A stretch of 64,000 nt of DNA from positions 1 through 64,000 of the forward strand of contig NZ_SNYQ01000005.1 of assembly GCF_004363295.1 (NCBI RefSeq), read 5' to 3'. The notes beneath the pieces are model-generated. The model made no database searches. It was not told the DNA's origin and saw only the letters and a list, made by a program, of their open reading frames with translations. Below, piece by piece: positions 26,982-37,212 of this stretch. The position numbers were made by a program, and so were the translations under genes. The DNA comes from Mesocricetibacter intestinalis. Lineage in GTDB: Bacteria; Pseudomonadota; Gammaproteobacteria; Enterobacterales; Pasteurellaceae. Positions within the stretch are counted from its first letter, which is position 1; every line of letters begins with the position of its first letter.

Positions 26982-29402
26982 TTAAAAATAAACAGATAAA
27001 TTCAAACGGGCAAAGTTATTAAGTTCCGCCTTGCCGTCATAAATATTCTTTTTACGTCCGATATCATAGGAAATAGCGATTTTTTTACCGATCCTCCATT
27101 CTTGTCCGTAGCTGAAAGACCAGATATTTTCACTGCGGTGAGCATATTGTTTATATTTGCCCAAGTCGGCTTTTAGATGATGGGTCAGTACTATTGCGTA
27201 ATCCAGCGGTTGAAAATAGGTCAGATCATTGCCCAATTCGGCGCTAAAACGGTTTGAGGGATTATGATAGGCGGCCGCCGGGATATTTTTATTGCGCTGA
27301 TAATCAAAGTGCAGATAATTACGCAGCGCCCAGCGATCCCGCTTATAAGTATCGGTATCCAGCCAGATAAAAACGCTGTTCCGCTTATTGCCGTCATCGA
27401 ATTTCATCCTCGCGCTGCCGAAACCGAGGCGGAATAAATCATAATGGGTATAAGTAGCGGATAAGCCCATATCCTTGCTATAGATTCCCCCTTTAATCGC
27501 ATTGATCGGCGTATCCGGGCTGTTGCGGTGCTTGTACAGGGAAAATTGCCAATGCTGATTCAGGCGATAAAGGGCATTCAGCTGATAATAGCTTTTCCTA
27601 TTCAGTGCGGTACCTCGGCCTATTTCCGCTTCAAGCTCCAGCGGATACCGGTTTAGTAGCGCGCCTATGCCGATCTGCCCCTGTCGGTACTTTTTCTCCG
27701 CCTCTAGCGAAGTGGTTTGCCATGAATGAAAATAGACGCCCTGGCCGCTTTCCGTTTTCGGGCTATAAATATAAAACGCCCGTTCATGTTCCTTTTCCCG
27801 ACTTGTACCGCCTGTCCGCTGCCGAATACTATAGCTACTGATAAAACGCGCCGCACGGAGCAGGTTATAACGTTCCAACAGGGATTCGGCTTTATGCTTT
27901 TCGTCGACGGATAAGCCGGCGATTATTTTAGTGGCTGTAGAAATATCGCCTTGCTTCAATGCCGTTTCGGCAAAGTGTTGATGTAGAAACCAAGCTTCTT
28001 CCTTGCTCAGAAAATATGCCGCCTTACGGGCTAGGGCTATGGCTTCGTTGTGGTTATTACGCTGTTGTTCCAATTCGCTTAGCGCCATTATGCTCCAGGG
28101 ATCGCCCGCATAAGTGGCTAAGCGCGCTTTACTCAGATGCAAGGCTTGGGTACGACGTCCCCGCCAGGTTAATAAATTTATCTGATGGAAAAATTTCTTA
28201 TCGTAATCGGGGTTAGGAATGCGTGAATTGTGAGTGTAATCGTTGATATATCTCGGCGTTGAGATTTGATCCAAATAGTGCTGGGCTTGATTGAATTTCC
28301 CCGCATCGCTGGCGGCATTCATTAGCTTAAAGCTCAGTCTGGCGGAAAGGGCGGCGTTGTTTTGTCGTTCCTGCATAGCCAGGGATTGGTAGAGGGATAA
28401 GGCTTGATGGGGGGAACCCGAGAAGAGGAGGCTGTCGGCATAGGCTTCCAGAGCATAGGGGGCGATATCCTGTTGTAGTTCCTTTAGTTGTTTAAAATCC
28501 GCTTTAACTACGGTGATTTTCCTTAATTGGGCGGCTAAGACCAGATGATCCTGTAAAAGTTGAAGATAGAGTGGGTTTGTTTTTTCCGTTTCGGCTAAAA
28601 GAGCGGTTAGTTTTGTATAGGATTTTTGTAATTGAGTGAAGCTGGGTGTAAAGGAGGGAGGATCTTTTTTGACTTGGGACATAATTTCCGTATGCCGTAG
28701 CCAACCTTGATCTTTATGATCGAATAAGTGCGGATATCGCCGCATAAGCTGAGCTTGTAACGGGTAAATATTATGTTTTGCGCTGAGTCGGTAAAGGCGG
28801 AGAATAAGATCCGAATCATGGGGAGAGGCTTGCAGTTGATCCAACCAGCGCCCCAGCTTGGCAATATCTCCTAGGTTATTATCCCGTAAGGCTTCGGCGG
28901 CTTGTGCATATTTCGGCGTGCGACCGAAACGGGATAAATAAAGCTGCAGATGCTGTTCTGCCTGCTTAAATCTTTTTAGTTCGATTTCTACCCATATTCT
29001 GCCCAGCCAACCCTCGGCATTTTTCGGCTGTTGTTTATTTAATGCCGAATACAGGGTGAGCGCTCTGAGATATTGTTTTTCCCGGCGATGGGCTAGCGCA
29101 AGATTTTCTAATTCGCTGGCGGATAAATTTTTATGGCTACAGGAAGCGCAAATATCAATAGCTTCGCGAAAGCGTTCCTGGCGCAGCAGAAGGGCGATAA
29201 GATCCTCTCTGACCCTGGGATCTCCGCTAGCCCGAAATAGGCGGTAAAGATCATCAATGGCTTGATTTAACGCCGTTTCACTGCGGCGAGAGGCGATTAC
29301 AATTTTTTCTCTTTGCTGGTCGAGCGTCGAAGCGGCATTGGCCGTGAGCGGAATGGCGGCGCAGAGTATCGGTAGTAACAGGTAGTTTAGATTTGCTTTC
29401 AT
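26982..29402 (-). CDS. pgaA: poly-beta-1,6-N-acetyl-D-glucosamine export porin
   Basis: An 806-residue outer membrane protein. A signal peptide (LPLTANA-type end near residue 25) precedes a long TPR-like helical periplasmic region (about 35-510), which binds PgaB and deacetylated PNAG. The C-terminal part (about 520-806) is rich in alternating aromatic strands and ends in NLSVYF, a typical terminal beta-strand of a barrel. ATG at 29402 gives a proper signal peptide; the open frame runs 61 codons further upstream without one. AGGA is present but about 12 bases away. It is first gene of pgaABCD, an operon known for biofilm matrix in Actinobacillus pleuropneumoniae and E. coli. Confidence 0.93.
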   Translation of the reverse strand: MKANLNYLLLPILCAAIPLTANAASTLDQQREKIVIASRRSETALNQAIDDLYRLFRASGDPRVREDLIALLLRQERFREAIDICASCSHKNLSASELENLALAHRREKQYLRALTLYSALNKQQPKNAEGWLGRIWVEIELKRFKQAEQHLQLYLSRFGRTPKYAQAAEALRDNNLGDIAKLGRWLDQLQASPHDSDLILRLYRLSAKHNIYPLQAQLMRRYPHLFDHKDQGWLRHTEIMSQVKKDPPSFTPSFTQLQKSYTKLTALLAETEKTNPLYLQLLQDHLVLAAQLRKITVVKADFKQLKELQQDIAPYALEAYADSLLFSGSPHQALSLYQSLAMQERQNNAALSARLSFKLMNAASDAGKFNQAQHYLDQISTPRYINDYTHNSRIPNPDYDKKFFHQINLLTWRGRRTQALHLSKARLATYAGDPWSIMALSELEQQRNNHNEAIALARKAAYFLSKEEAWFLHQHFAETALKQGDISTATKIIAGLSVDEKHKAESLLERYNLLRAARFISSYSIRQRTGGTSREKEHERAFYIYSPKTESGQGVYFHSWQTTSLEAEKKYRQGQIGIGALLNRYPLELEAEIGRGTALNRKSYYQLNALYRLNQHWQFSLYKHRNSPDTPINAIKGGIYSKDMGLSATYTHYDLFRLGFGSARMKFDDGNKRNSVFIWLDTDTYKRDRWALRNYLHFDYQRNKNIPAAAYHNPSNRFSAELGNDLTYFQPLDYAIVLTHHLKADLGKYKQYAHRSENIWSFSYGQEWRIGKKIAISYDIGRKKNIYDGKAELNNFARLNLSVYF

Positions 29403-29788
29403 TGAATAAAATATCCTAATTTTTAACAGAGGAAATGTTATAAAGCACAGCAAAATTAAACGGATATCATTCAACAGATGTAGAGGAAATTTGATGTGTC
29501 TGTGATACCAGCAGTCCATTGCCATTACACATATTGCGATAATCGGGCGCCCGGGCGGGAGCCATAATAATTTTGCATCCTGCAAAACAAATAATAACCC
29601 ATTGCGAGGTATGAATTATTTTCAGTTTTCGCAACCGGAATTTTACCAATAATTTTTGTAGGGGATAAATATTCGTATGAGCTGGTCGGATTTCTCTGCC
29701 TAAGTAGAAAACCACGGTTATATGAGCGAAAGGAGTAAAAGTGCGACGTGCAAAAATGGAGGGTGTCTTTCGGTATTAAAAGTAAAAA
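29403..29788 (-). promoter_or_regulatory. pga operon upstream region with palindromes
   Basis: A non-coding stretch between the pgaA start and the dacB terminator. It holds a perfect inverted repeat TTTTGCA-TCC-TGCAAAA (29571-29587) and a ten-base palindrome CGGGCGCCCG (29544-29553). Both are candidate operators upstream of pgaA. I could not assign a factor or a promoter. Confidence 0.45.
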
Positions 29789-29813
29789 CGGGGAAAATCA
29801 GAAGTTTTCCCCG
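29789..29813 (-). terminator. dacB terminator
   Basis: CGGGGAAAA and TTTTCCCCG pair around seven bases. Read on the minus strand they are followed by TTTTTACT just after the dacB stop. Confidence 0.9.
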
Positions 29814-29836
29814 CAAAAGATAGGCATAAACTGCCC

Positions 29837-31267
29837 TTATTGAGCATAAATGGCTTTGTATAAGCGGCTTTCAAATTGAACCAACGGAGCCCGTTTGGTT
29901 TTGTTTTCCAGTTCTCCGGTGGAATAGCCGTTAATAAACTGAACAAAAGCGATTTTTTCTCCGCGCGCATTGGTCATAAAACCGGCCAGATTATATACCC
30001 CTTTCAGCGAACCGGTTTTGGCGATAACGTTTTTGAGTAAAGGTTCGCTGATTAATGAACCGCGGCCGCTGATTGTCCCGTCCACACCGGCGATGGGGAA
30101 GGTTTCCATTAAATGCAGGCTGTCTTCATTACGCGCAATATAGGTTAAAGCCTGTAACATCGTTTGTGCATCTACCAGATTATGGCGGGATAACCCGGAA
30201 CCGTCGGCAATAACGCTATGGCCGAATTTAATACCGGCTTTGCTGGATAAAACCCGTTTCAGCGCTATGCTGCCGAGCTGAAAAGAGGCGGGGCGATTAT
30301 AAAGCTGATAGGCGATAGTTCGGAACAGCGCATCGGCAATTTGGTTATCGGATTTTTTCATCATCTTTTTCAATAAATCCGGTAGGGGCTTGGATAAATG
30401 CTGTGCCAGCAATTTGCCTTGCTGAGGTTTATGGGGGAGCTGAATTTTACCGTTAAAGCGAATGCCGAGGCGATTGAGTTGACGCTGAATAATAGCCGCC
30501 GCATAAGCATTGGTGTCCTGAACGGCGAAACTTAATCCGAAAGGCTTGCTCTGACGGGCGATACAACCTTTAATTTGGTATCGGTTATTATCATGTACTA
30601 TAGCGTCCAGTTGACAATAGGGCGCTTCTTCCGCACTTACGATGCTAACCTGACCGAAAACCTGAATGGGATACTGGCTGGGTATGTTAAATCGCACGGA
30701 TTCCCCTACCGGGCGGTTAGCGTCTAAATCCACGTAAAAACAGTTATTATCGATATTAGCGGCCGCCGGCGGTGAATTGAAGCACATGCTGAGATCGTTC
30801 CAAATCCAGCCGGAAGCACGATCATGGCTGGTGAAGGTTGAAGTGTCCAGAAGCAGATTGCCGTTTATGGCGCTGATTCCCTGTTGCTTCAATTGTGCCA
30901 ACAGATTATAGAGCTGCCCGCTGGTGAGATCGGGATCGCCGGTAAATTTAACGATTAAATCACCGTTTAAATTATTATTCTGAATATTACCGTTGGTCAG
31001 TATTGAGGTTTGAAAGCGGAATTGATCGCCCAAGCTCAGTTTTGCCGCTAAAGCGGTAAAAACCTTCTGGGTACTGGCGGGCAGCATAAAGGTTTGGGGG
31101 TTGTATTCCGCGATAATCTGATTCTGATTAATGTTTTGTGCGATAAAACCAAGGCTTGTTCCCTGCGGCAGTTCCTGGCTTAGGGGAGGAATATCCAGGC
31201 CGGCAAAAGCCGAAGTTGTTAACAAAAGATTGCCGAAAATCACTAACTTTTTAGTAATACTTAACAT
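29837..31267 (-). CDS. dacB: D-alanyl-D-alanine carboxypeptidase/endopeptidase (PBP4)
   Basis: A 476-residue periplasmic class C penicillin-binding protein that trims peptidoglycan peptides and opens cross-links. The signal peptide ends near SAFA-G (residue 22). The serine-active-site motif STQK is at 65-68, the second motif SDN near 304, and the third KTGS near 415. Length matches E. coli DacB (477). It lies divergent from greA, as in E. coli. Confidence 0.95.
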   Translation of the reverse strand: MLSITKKLVIFGNLLLTTSAFAGLDIPPLSQELPQGTSLGFIAQNINQNQIIAEYNPQTFMLPASTQKVFTALAAKLSLGDQFRFQTSILTNGNIQNNNLNGDLIVKFTGDPDLTSGQLYNLLAQLKQQGISAINGNLLLDTSTFTSHDRASGWIWNDLSMCFNSPPAAANIDNNCFYVDLDANRPVGESVRFNIPSQYPIQVFGQVSIVSAEEAPYCQLDAIVHDNNRYQIKGCIARQSKPFGLSFAVQDTNAYAAAIIQRQLNRLGIRFNGKIQLPHKPQQGKLLAQHLSKPLPDLLKKMMKKSDNQIADALFRTIAYQLYNRPASFQLGSIALKRVLSSKAGIKFGHSVIADGSGLSRHNLVDAQTMLQALTYIARNEDSLHLMETFPIAGVDGTISGRGSLISEPLLKNVIAKTGSLKGVYNLAGFMTNARGEKIAFVQFINGYSTGELENKTKRAPLVQFESRLYKAIYAQ

Positions 31268-31398
31268 ATTTAACTTTTTAACCGGATAAAAGGGTATTAA
31301 GGTTGCTATTTTTTTTTAGACGAACAATAATAGGGCTTGGATAAGTTCGAGTAAATCATTTTTTATCAGAATTCACATTTAATTTAGACTGACTGCGA

Positions 31399-31431
31399 CA
31401 TTGTTGGGCGGCTTCTTTTCAGCCGACAATG
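31399..31431 (+). promoter_or_regulatory. greA leader hairpin
   Basis: CATTGTTGGGC and GCCGACAATG pair, with one wobble and one bulge, around a pyrimidine-rich loop. A T-rich stretch TCTTCTTTTT follows before the ribosome binding site of greA. In E. coli the greA leader ends in an attenuator that releases short GraL RNAs; this could be an equivalent. That link is inference. Confidence 0.45.
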
Positions 31432-31466
31432 CCGCGGTCTTCTTTTTAGCGGAGGAAAGGAGAACC

Positions 31467-31943
31467 ATGAAACAGATTCCGATGACCGTGCGTGGCGCAG
31501 AGTTGCTGAAACAAGAACTGGAGTTTCTTAAAAACGTACGTCGCCCCGAAATTATTAAAGCGATTGCGGAGGCTCGGGAGCACGGCGATTTGAAAGAAAA
31601 CGCCGAATACCATGCCGCTCGTGAGCAGCAGGGATTCTGCGAGGGACGGATTCAGGAAATCGAAGGGAAATTATCCAACTGTCAGGTAATTGACGTTACT
31701 AAGATTCCGAACAACGGCAAAGTTATTTTCGGTGCGACCCTGGTATTAATCAATACGGCTACGGACGAAGAATTGACGTATCGTATTGTCGGCGACGATG
31801 AAGCCAATATCAAAGAAGGGTTGATTTCAGTGAACTCTCCCATTGCCAGAGGCCTGATCGGGAAGGAAATCGATGATACGGTGGTGATTAGTACGCCGGG
31901 CGGACAGGTTGAATTCGAAATTATTGAAGTCAATTATATTTAA
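31467..31943 (+). CDS. greA: transcription elongation factor GreA
   Basis: A 158-residue factor that enters the RNA polymerase secondary channel and stimulates cleavage of backtracked transcripts. The N-terminal coiled coil carries the GreA signature [18 protein letters not shown], with the acidic tip residues, near residue 37. The C-terminal FKBP-like domain has [13 protein letters not shown] start at the ATG at 31467, preceded by GGAGGAAAGGAG. The open frame 22 codons upstream runs through the leader hairpin. Confidence 0.97.
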   Translation: MKQIPMTVRGAELLKQELEFLKNVRRPEIIKAIAEAREHGDLKENAEYHAAREQQGFCEGRIQEIEGKLSNCQVIDVTKIPNNGKVIFGATLVLINTATDEELTYRIVGDDEANIKEGLISVNSPIARGLIGKEIDDTVVISTPGGQVEFEIIEVNYI

Positions 31944-31975
31944 CCTTATTCAATAGCCCCAAGATGGAAAAACAT

Positions 31976-32003
31976 AAGGCATAAGAAAACTTATGCCTTA
32001 TTT
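31976..32003 (+). terminator. greA terminator, possibly bidirectional
   Basis: AAGGCATAAG and CTTATGCCTT pair around AAAA, followed by ATTTGTTG. It lies between the convergent greA and yhbY. Confidence 0.8.
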
Positions 32004-32021
32004 GTTGTGGAAAGGGGGGGA

Positions 32022-32324
32022 TTATCTCCGCGGCAACTGAATAACCGGTTCTTCGGCAGGGCGGTAAAGAACCAGAATATGCCCGATAGTTTGTACGGCG
32101 TTCGCTTCCGTTTCACGCACTATCGCATCGATGATCAGCCCTTTGGTTTCCCGATCCGCACCAGCAATTTTTACTTTAATCAGCTCATGGCGGTTTAGGG
32201 CATTATCAATTTCCGCCAGTACGCCTTCGGTTAAACCGTTACCGCCCAGCATAACTACCGGGTTTAAGTGATGGGCCAATCCTTTAAGAAATTGTTTTTG
32301 CTTGGTAGATAATGTAATCGACAT
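32022..32324 (-). CDS. yhbY: ribosome assembly RNA-binding protein YhbY
   Basis: A 100-residue CRM-domain protein that binds pre-50S particles. It begins ITLSTKQKQFLKGLAHHLNPVV and carries the CRM loop motif GGNGLTEGV near residue 28, then VKIAGADRE and IGHILVLYR. Length is typical. It is divergent from rlmE, as in E. coli, with a USS in the shared upstream region. Confidence 0.93.
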   Translation of the reverse strand: MSITLSTKQKQFLKGLAHHLNPVVMLGGNGLTEGVLAEIDNALNRHELIKVKIAGADRETKGLIIDAIVRETEANAVQTIGHILVLYRPAEEPVIQLPRR

Positions 32325-32345
32325 AATTCATCCTAACATAATAAA

Positions 32346-32354
32346 AAGTGCGGT
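32346..32354 (+). repeat. USS between yhbY and rlmE
   Basis: An exact AAGTGCGGT with flanking A and T runs, in the divergent promoter region. Confidence 0.85.
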
Positions 32355-32452
32355 CATTTTTTACGGATTTTTTCCCGAAAAAGCCCGAACCTGACTTGAA
32401 TTGCAGGATTTTACCCCTATATGGGGAAAACTGCCACAACATTTGGAATATT

Positions 32453-33082
32453 ATGGGAAAGAAAAAGCGCTCGGCAAGTTCAAGCCGTTGGTTGAACGAA
32501 CATTTTAACGACCCTTTCGTACAGAAAGCGCATAAACACAAGCTGCGTTCGCGGGCCTATTTCAAACTGGACGAAATTCAGCATTCCGACCGATTGTTTA
32601 AACCGGGCATGACCGTAGTTGATCTCGGCGCCGCCCCGGGCGGTTGGTCGCAATATGCGGTTACTCAAATCGGCGACAAAGGGCGAATTATCGCCTGTGA
32701 TATTTTGGACATGGATCCCATTGCCGGCGTCGATTTCCTGCAAGGGGACTTTCGTGATGAAAAGGTTCTTGCCGCCTTATTGGAACGGGTGGGAGATGAT
32801 AAAGTAGATGTCGTGATGTCGGATATGGCGCCTAATTTCAGCGGTATGCCCTCGGTGGATATACCGCGCGCCATGTATCTGGTTGAACTGGCGCTGGATA
32901 TGTGCAAACAGGTTCTGGCCCCTAAAGGCAGCTTTGTGGTAAAGGTGTTTCAGGGCGAGGGCTTCGATCAATATTTGCGTGATATACGCACCTTATTCGC
33001 AACGGTAAAAGTGCGTAAACCCGAAGCATCGCGGGGGCGTTCGCGAGAAGTTTATATTGTGGCCACAGGCTATAAAAATTAA
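32453..33082 (+). CDS. rlmE: 23S rRNA (uridine-2'-O-)-methyltransferase
   Basis: A 209-residue heat-shock methyltransferase (FtsJ/RrmJ) that methylates U2552 of 23S rRNA. SAM motif [15 protein letters not shown] is near residue 50. A K-D-K-E tetrad is consistent with conserved residues in [24 protein letters not shown] and [16 protein letters not shown] at 32453 gives MGKKKRSAS, the family N terminus; the upstream open frame is not used. It is followed by ftsH after 88 bases, the conserved rlmE-ftsH pair. Confidence 0.96.
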   Translation: MGKKKRSASSSRWLNEHFNDPFVQKAHKHKLRSRAYFKLDEIQHSDRLFKPGMTVVDLGAAPGGWSQYAVTQIGDKGRIIACDILDMDPIAGVDFLQGDFRDEKVLAALLERVGDDKVDVVMSDMAPNFSGMPSVDIPRAMYLVELALDMCKQVLAPKGSFVVKVFQGEGFDQYLRDIRTLFATVKVRKPEASRGRSREVYIVATGYKN

Positions 33083-33170
33083 GCGCCTATCCTATTGATA
33101 GTTTTGTTTAACAATAAAATTTGTAGTAAGCTATTCACAAATCTTTAACTTAAAAAAACGAGGTCAAACC

Positions 33171-35084
33171 TTGAACGATATGGTCAAAAATTTAATACTT
33201 TGGGTTGTTGTTGCCGCAGTAATGATGACGGCATACCAAGGGTTTAGTTCTAATTCCGGCGGAAATGCCGTGGATTATACGACATTCGTGACTGATGTCG
33301 GTAATAATCAGGTTGCTCAGGCGACATTTGAAGATACCGAAATTCGGGTTACAAAAAACGACGGTACCAAATACAGTACCGTGATGCCGATTTATGACGA
33401 TAAACTGCTGAATGACTTGCTCAATAAGAAAGTGAAAGTCGAAGGTACTTTGCCGGAAAAACGCGGATTATTCTCGCAGATTCTTATTTCCTGGGTGCCG
33501 ATGCTGTTTTTGGTCGGTGTTTGGATTTTCTTTATGCGCCAGATGCAGGGCGGCGGCGGAAAAGCCATGAGTTTCGGTAAAAGCCGAGCCAAAATGCTGA
33601 CTAAAGAACAGGTGAAAACCACCTTCGCCGATGTCGCCGGTTGTGATGAAGCCAAAGAGGAAGTGGGGGAAATCGTGGATTTCCTGCGCGATCCGTCTAA
33701 ATTCCAGAAACTGGGCGGTAAAATTCCTAAAGGTATTTTAATGGTCGGACCGCCGGGAACCGGTAAAACCCTGATTGCAAAAGCGATTGCCGGGGAAGCT
33801 AAGGTACCTTTTTTCACCATTTCCGGTTCCGATTTCGTTGAGATGTTCGTCGGTGTCGGTGCTTCGCGTGTACGTGATATGTTCGAGCAGGCGAAGAAAA
33901 ATGCCCCTTGTTTGATTTTTATCGACGAGATTGATGCGGTAGGCCGCCAGCGCGGCGCCGGTTTAGGCGGCGGGCATGATGAACGCGAACAAACATTGAA
34001 CCAGATGCTGGTGGAAATGGACGGTTTTGAAGGCAATGAAGGGGTGATTGTGATTGCCGCCACCAACCGTCCGGACGTATTGGATCCGGCTTTAACCCGT
34101 CCGGGGCGTTTCGACCGTCAGGTAGTGGTGGGTTTACCGGATGTACGCGGGCGCGAACAGATTCTGAAGGTACATATGCGTAAAGTACCGGTAGCGCCGG
34201 ATGTGAATGCCATGACTTTAGCGCGTGGTACGCCGGGTTATTCCGGGGCGGATTTGGCTAACTTGGTGAATGAAGCCGCGCTCTTTGCCGCCCGAACCAA
34301 CAAACGGGTGGTTACCATGCTTGAATTTGAAAAAGCCAAAGATAAGATCAATATGGGTCCTGAGCGCCGCACTATGATGATGACGGAGAAACAGAAAGAG
34401 TCTACCGCTTATCATGAAGCCGGTCATGCCATTGTCGGTTACCTGGTTCCCGAACATGATCCCGTACATAAGGTAACTATTATTCCGCGCGGACGTGCGT
34501 TGGGGGTAACCTTCTTCCTGCCGGAAGGGGATCAAATCAGCATTAGTCAGAAGCAGTTGGAAAGTAAATTGTCCACCCTGTATGCGGGACGTTTGGCGGA
34601 AGATTTAATTTACGGCGAGGAAAATATTTCCACCGGTGCTTCCAATGATATTAAAGTAGCCACTAATATTGCCCGCAATATGGTTACTCAGTGGGGCTTC
34701 TCCGAAAAACTGGGGCCGATTCTGTATTCCGAAGACGAGGGAGAAGTATTCCTCGGACGTTCAATGGCGAAAGCCAAACATATGTCCGACGAAACGGCGC
34801 ATCTGATCGATGAAGAGGTTCGCGCCATTGTAAACCGAAACTATAGCCGTGCCAGACAGTTACTAATCGACAATATGGATATTTTACATGCGATGAAAGA
34901 TGCACTGGTAAAATATGAAACTATTGAAGAAATTCAGATTAAGCAGCTGATGGAACGTCAGCCAGTTACACCGCCTTCAGGCTGGGAAGATACGAAAGAA
35001 AGCCTTAAGGAGAGCGCTGAGCAGACCAAGGCTTCCAGCCAAGATGAAGCTGAGACGGATAAATCCGACGATATGGAAAGCTAA
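33171..35084 (+). CDS. ftsH: ATP-dependent zinc metalloprotease FtsH
   Basis: A 637-residue membrane-anchored AAA protease that degrades LpxC, sigma32 and faulty membrane proteins. Two transmembrane segments (about 6-22 and 103-121) flank a periplasmic domain. Walker A GPPGTGKT is at 193-200, Walker [10 protein letters not shown] near 248, SRH arginines in TRPGRFDRQ near 310, and the zinc motif HEAGH near 419. The start is probably TTG at 33171, since GAGG lies seven bases upstream; an ATG at 33180 is the alternative. It is followed by a USS and a strong terminator. Confidence 0.97.
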   Translation: MNDMVKNLILWVVVAAVMMTAYQGFSSNSGGNAVDYTTFVTDVGNNQVAQATFEDTEIRVTKNDGTKYSTVMPIYDDKLLNDLLNKKVKVEGTLPEKRGLFSQILISWVPMLFLVGVWIFFMRQMQGGGGKAMSFGKSRAKMLTKEQVKTTFADVAGCDEAKEEVGEIVDFLRDPSKFQKLGGKIPKGILMVGPPGTGKTLIAKAIAGEAKVPFFTISGSDFVEMFVGVGASRVRDMFEQAKKNAPCLIFIDEIDAVGRQRGAGLGGGHDEREQTLNQMLVEMDGFEGNEGVIVIAATNRPDVLDPALTRPGRFDRQVVVGLPDVRGREQILKVHMRKVPVAPDVNAMTLARGTPGYSGADLANLVNEAALFAARTNKRVVTMLEFEKAKDKINMGPERRTMMMTEKQKESTAYHEAGHAIVGYLVPEHDPVHKVTIIPRGRALGVTFFLPEGDQISISQKQLESKLSTLYAGRLAEDLIYGEENISTGASNDIKVATNIARNMVTQWGFSEKLGPILYSEDEGEVFLGRSMAKAKHMSDETAHLIDEEVRAIVNRNYSRARQLLIDNMDILHAMKDALVKYETIEEIQIKQLMERQPVTPPSGWEDTKESLKESAEQTKASSQDEAETDKSDDMES

Positions 35085-35097
35085 CGGAAAGCCGATA

Positions 35098-35106
35098 AAG
35101 TGCGGT
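35098..35106 (+). repeat. USS just after ftsH
   Basis: An exact AAGTGCGGT followed by CAAAAATT, between the ftsH stop and its terminator. Confidence 0.85.
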
Positions 35107-35147
35107 CAAAAATTTACAACTTTTTTGAACGCTTGATACTCTAGCTT

Positions 35148-35173
35148 AGGACGCCTGTTTGGCGTCCTTTTTT
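35148..35173 (+). terminator. ftsH terminator
   Basis: AGGACGCC and GGCGTCCT pair around TGTTT, followed by five T. The 200 bases after it hold nothing I recognise. Confidence 0.93.
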
Positions 35174-35371
35174 ATACCCCTTTATAAGAGAAGAATGGTA
35201 AGAAAAGAACGAAAGTTAAGTGGTTAAAGGCAATATGATACCGCATTGATTAAAAACGGAATTTAAGCTCAAGCTAAGTTAAGGGATAGAGGCGAAATAC
35301 GGATATTGCTAGAAGAGCAATAAGGGCTGATATTGATACGGGAGAGGCACGCTGAGCTTAGGCTTGATAAA

Positions 35372-35393
35372 ATCGGCGCCGCTCAGCGCCGAT
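35372..35393 (-). terminator. terminator of the YbhA-like phosphatase gene
   Basis: ATCGGCGC and GCGCCGAT pair around six bases. On the minus strand TTTTATC follows, placing it directly behind the phosphatase stop. Confidence 0.85.
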
Positions 35394-35401
35394 AGGGAGG
35401 A

Positions 35402-36214
35402 TTACAGGAGTTGATTCAGTAAGTGGGCGATACCTTCCTCATTATTACTCAGGGTTACCTGTTTCGCCTGTTGTTTCACCGCTTCTTCCGCATTTCCCAT
35501 GGCGACGCCTAAGCCGACGGCCGTTAGCATACTAATATCATTGTGATTATCGCCGAAAGCAATGGTATGCTGAGGATCAATATTCCAACGCTGCAGCAAT
35601 TCCAGTAAGCGAGCGCCTTTACTGTTGCCGCGGTTAGCAATATCAATACGATCGATCCAAGACCATTCACAGCTGAATTCATCGGGAGAAAGCTGGGCTT
35701 CCGTCGCTTTCATTAGGGCCGGATCCGGGGCGCTGATAACAAATTTCCAGATAATTTCTTCCTGTTCAAGTAAGCGGCGGAAATCGGTAATCTGTCTTAA
35801 CTCCGGTCGTACTTCCGGCGGGCAGCTTTGCACCCAGCGCTTAAAATTTTCCATATGCGGATTAAGCTGCATATAGTTCATGGCATCGCGGGAATACATT
35901 AGCAGATGTACCCCTTGGCGCTGAGCCAGATCAATGACTTTTTCCGCCTGAGCTTTGGAAAGAGGATTTCCGGCTAAAACCTGATCATTTTGGGGCTGAT
36001 AAAGGTAGGTACCATTGCAGCAGATCATCGGCGTATCTAATGCCAGTTCATAATAATAGGGTTTTACTGCGGTATGATGCCTGCCGGTTACCAGAATAAC
36101 CTTTAGTCCCTGCCGGCGAGCGTGCTGAATGGCTTTTTTACTGCTTTCTTGAATATTTCCTGTAGAATCCAGCAAGGTGCCGTCCAGATCAAAGGCAATG
36201 GCCTGATAAGTCAT
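35402..36214 (-). CDS. Cof-type HAD-IIB phosphatase, YbhA-like
   Basis: A 270-residue haloacid dehalogenase phosphatase. Motif I FDLDGTLLDS is at about 8-17, motif II VTGRHH near 42, the lysine of motif III in GNSKGARL near 197, and motif IV FGDNHNDISML near 222. It aligns well with E. coli YbhA (pyridoxal phosphate phosphatase), sharing LALDTPMICCNGTYLY and CEWSWIDRIDIA-type stretches. The substrate is inferred from that. The start at 36214 (MTYQAIAFD) is preceded by AAGGAAAT; an upstream start would add 18 hydrophobic residues without family support. Confidence 0.85.
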   Translation of the reverse strand: MTYQAIAFDLDGTLLDSTGNIQESSKKAIQHARRQGLKVILVTGRHHTAVKPYYYELALDTPMICCNGTYLYQPQNDQVLAGNPLSKAQAEKVIDLAQRQGVHLLMYSRDAMNYMQLNPHMENFKRWVQSCPPEVRPELRQITDFRRLLEQEEIIWKFVISAPDPALMKATEAQLSPDEFSCEWSWIDRIDIANRGNSKGARLLELLQRWNIDPQHTIAFGDNHNDISMLTAVGLGVAMGNAEEAVKQQAKQVTLSNNEEGIAHLLNQLL

Positions 36215-36262
36215 ATTGATTTCCTTACAAAAATAAATAAAAGGAAGATCAGTATAAAGAAA

Positions 36263-36287
36263 AAGCAAGGTTTTGTTAACCTTGCTT
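36263..36287 (-). terminator. terminator of the fdn-fdhE operon
   Basis: AAGCAAGGTT and AACCTTGCTT pair around TTGTT, with T-runs on both strands, eight bases past the fdhE stop. Confidence 0.9.
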
Positions 36288-36294
36288 TTTGCGG

Positions 36295-37209
36295 TTAAAT
36301 ATTTTCCGCAGGGAACATAAATGGATTCAGGCCGCTTCGGGCTAAGCCTTTTTCTTCCATTTCAATATCAAGGTAAATCGCCGCTAAATCATCTGCAACG
36401 GCTTCCACATAGGGATCCTTTTCCTGATAGAGAATTTTCAGATAACTATGGCAGTCTTCGCAACTTTCGGCTTTTACCGCCGCGGAGGCATTATCAATAG
36501 ACCAGTAATTTAATCCGTTTGCCTGATCACAGTTGCTGCATTTGGCTCGAACCACATTCCATTCGGTTTCGCATAAGGCGCAATGCAGATAGCGTAATCC
36601 CTGCGATGCGCCGATTTGTACGATGCTGGCTACGGGAGCGCAGCCGCATACCGGGCAGAGATGTAGGTTTTCGCCACTTTCCGCTTTGGCGTTATGGGGG
36701 ATTTGCTGAGTCAGCTGCAACCAGTATAGGGATAATGCGGCCCAGATAAACACCGCTTTGTCCGTTCCCACTTGCGCATATTCCTGTTGCAACAACTGAT
36801 CGGCCAGGTTTTCCAGACTGGTATTGGCACTTTTTTCCAGCGCTTCAATTGCGGCGGCCGCTTGCAGGTTAACTTGGGGTTTGAGCTCCGCCAGCAAGGC
36901 GTGCAGATATTCGCGCCAGATTGGATCGCGTTGCCAATTGTGGACCGAAAGCGGCATATGGCTCGGGCTGTCCGCCTTTAGGCGCATATCTTCAGGCAAT
37001 GGCATTTGTGCCAATACCTTTGCTTGAGCCTCTACGATAAGCGCGGCAAAATTCAGATAATCTGCAAAGGGATTATCCTGCGCCAGATCACGCAGGCGTT
37101 TTGCTCGGCGTTGATACAGATTTTTGGGGGAGGCGAAAAGAAGCGGGGGAGTATATAACGCCCCCGATTTTTTCACAATTTCACTTTCAGGTAAAATTCT
37201 GATACTCAT
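36295..37209 (-). CDS. fdhE: formate dehydrogenase formation protein FdhE
   Basis: A 304-residue cytoplasmic, rubredoxin-like chaperone needed for active respiratory formate dehydrogenase. It holds the CxxC pairs of the family: CPVCGCAP near residue 184, CALCETEWN near 212, CSNCDQ near 225 and CEDC near 249. It starts three bases after fdnI and closes the fdnGHI-fdhE operon, an arrangement seen in E. coli for fdoGHI-fdhE. Confidence 0.95.
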   Translation of the reverse strand: MSIRILPESEIVKKSGALYTPPLLFASPKNLYQRRAKRLRDLAQDNPFADYLNFAALIVEAQAKVLAQMPLPEDMRLKADSPSHMPLSVHNWQRDPIWREYLHALLAELKPQVNLQAAAAIEALEKSANTSLENLADQLLQQEYAQVGTDKAVFIWAALSLYWLQLTQQIPHNAKAESGENLHLCPVCGCAPVASIVQIGASQGLRYLHCALCETEWNVVRAKCSNCDQANGLNYWSIDNASAAVKAESCEDCHSYLKILYQEKDPYVEAVADDLAAIYLDIEMEEKGLARSGLNPFMFPAENI

Positions 37210-37212
37210 AGT

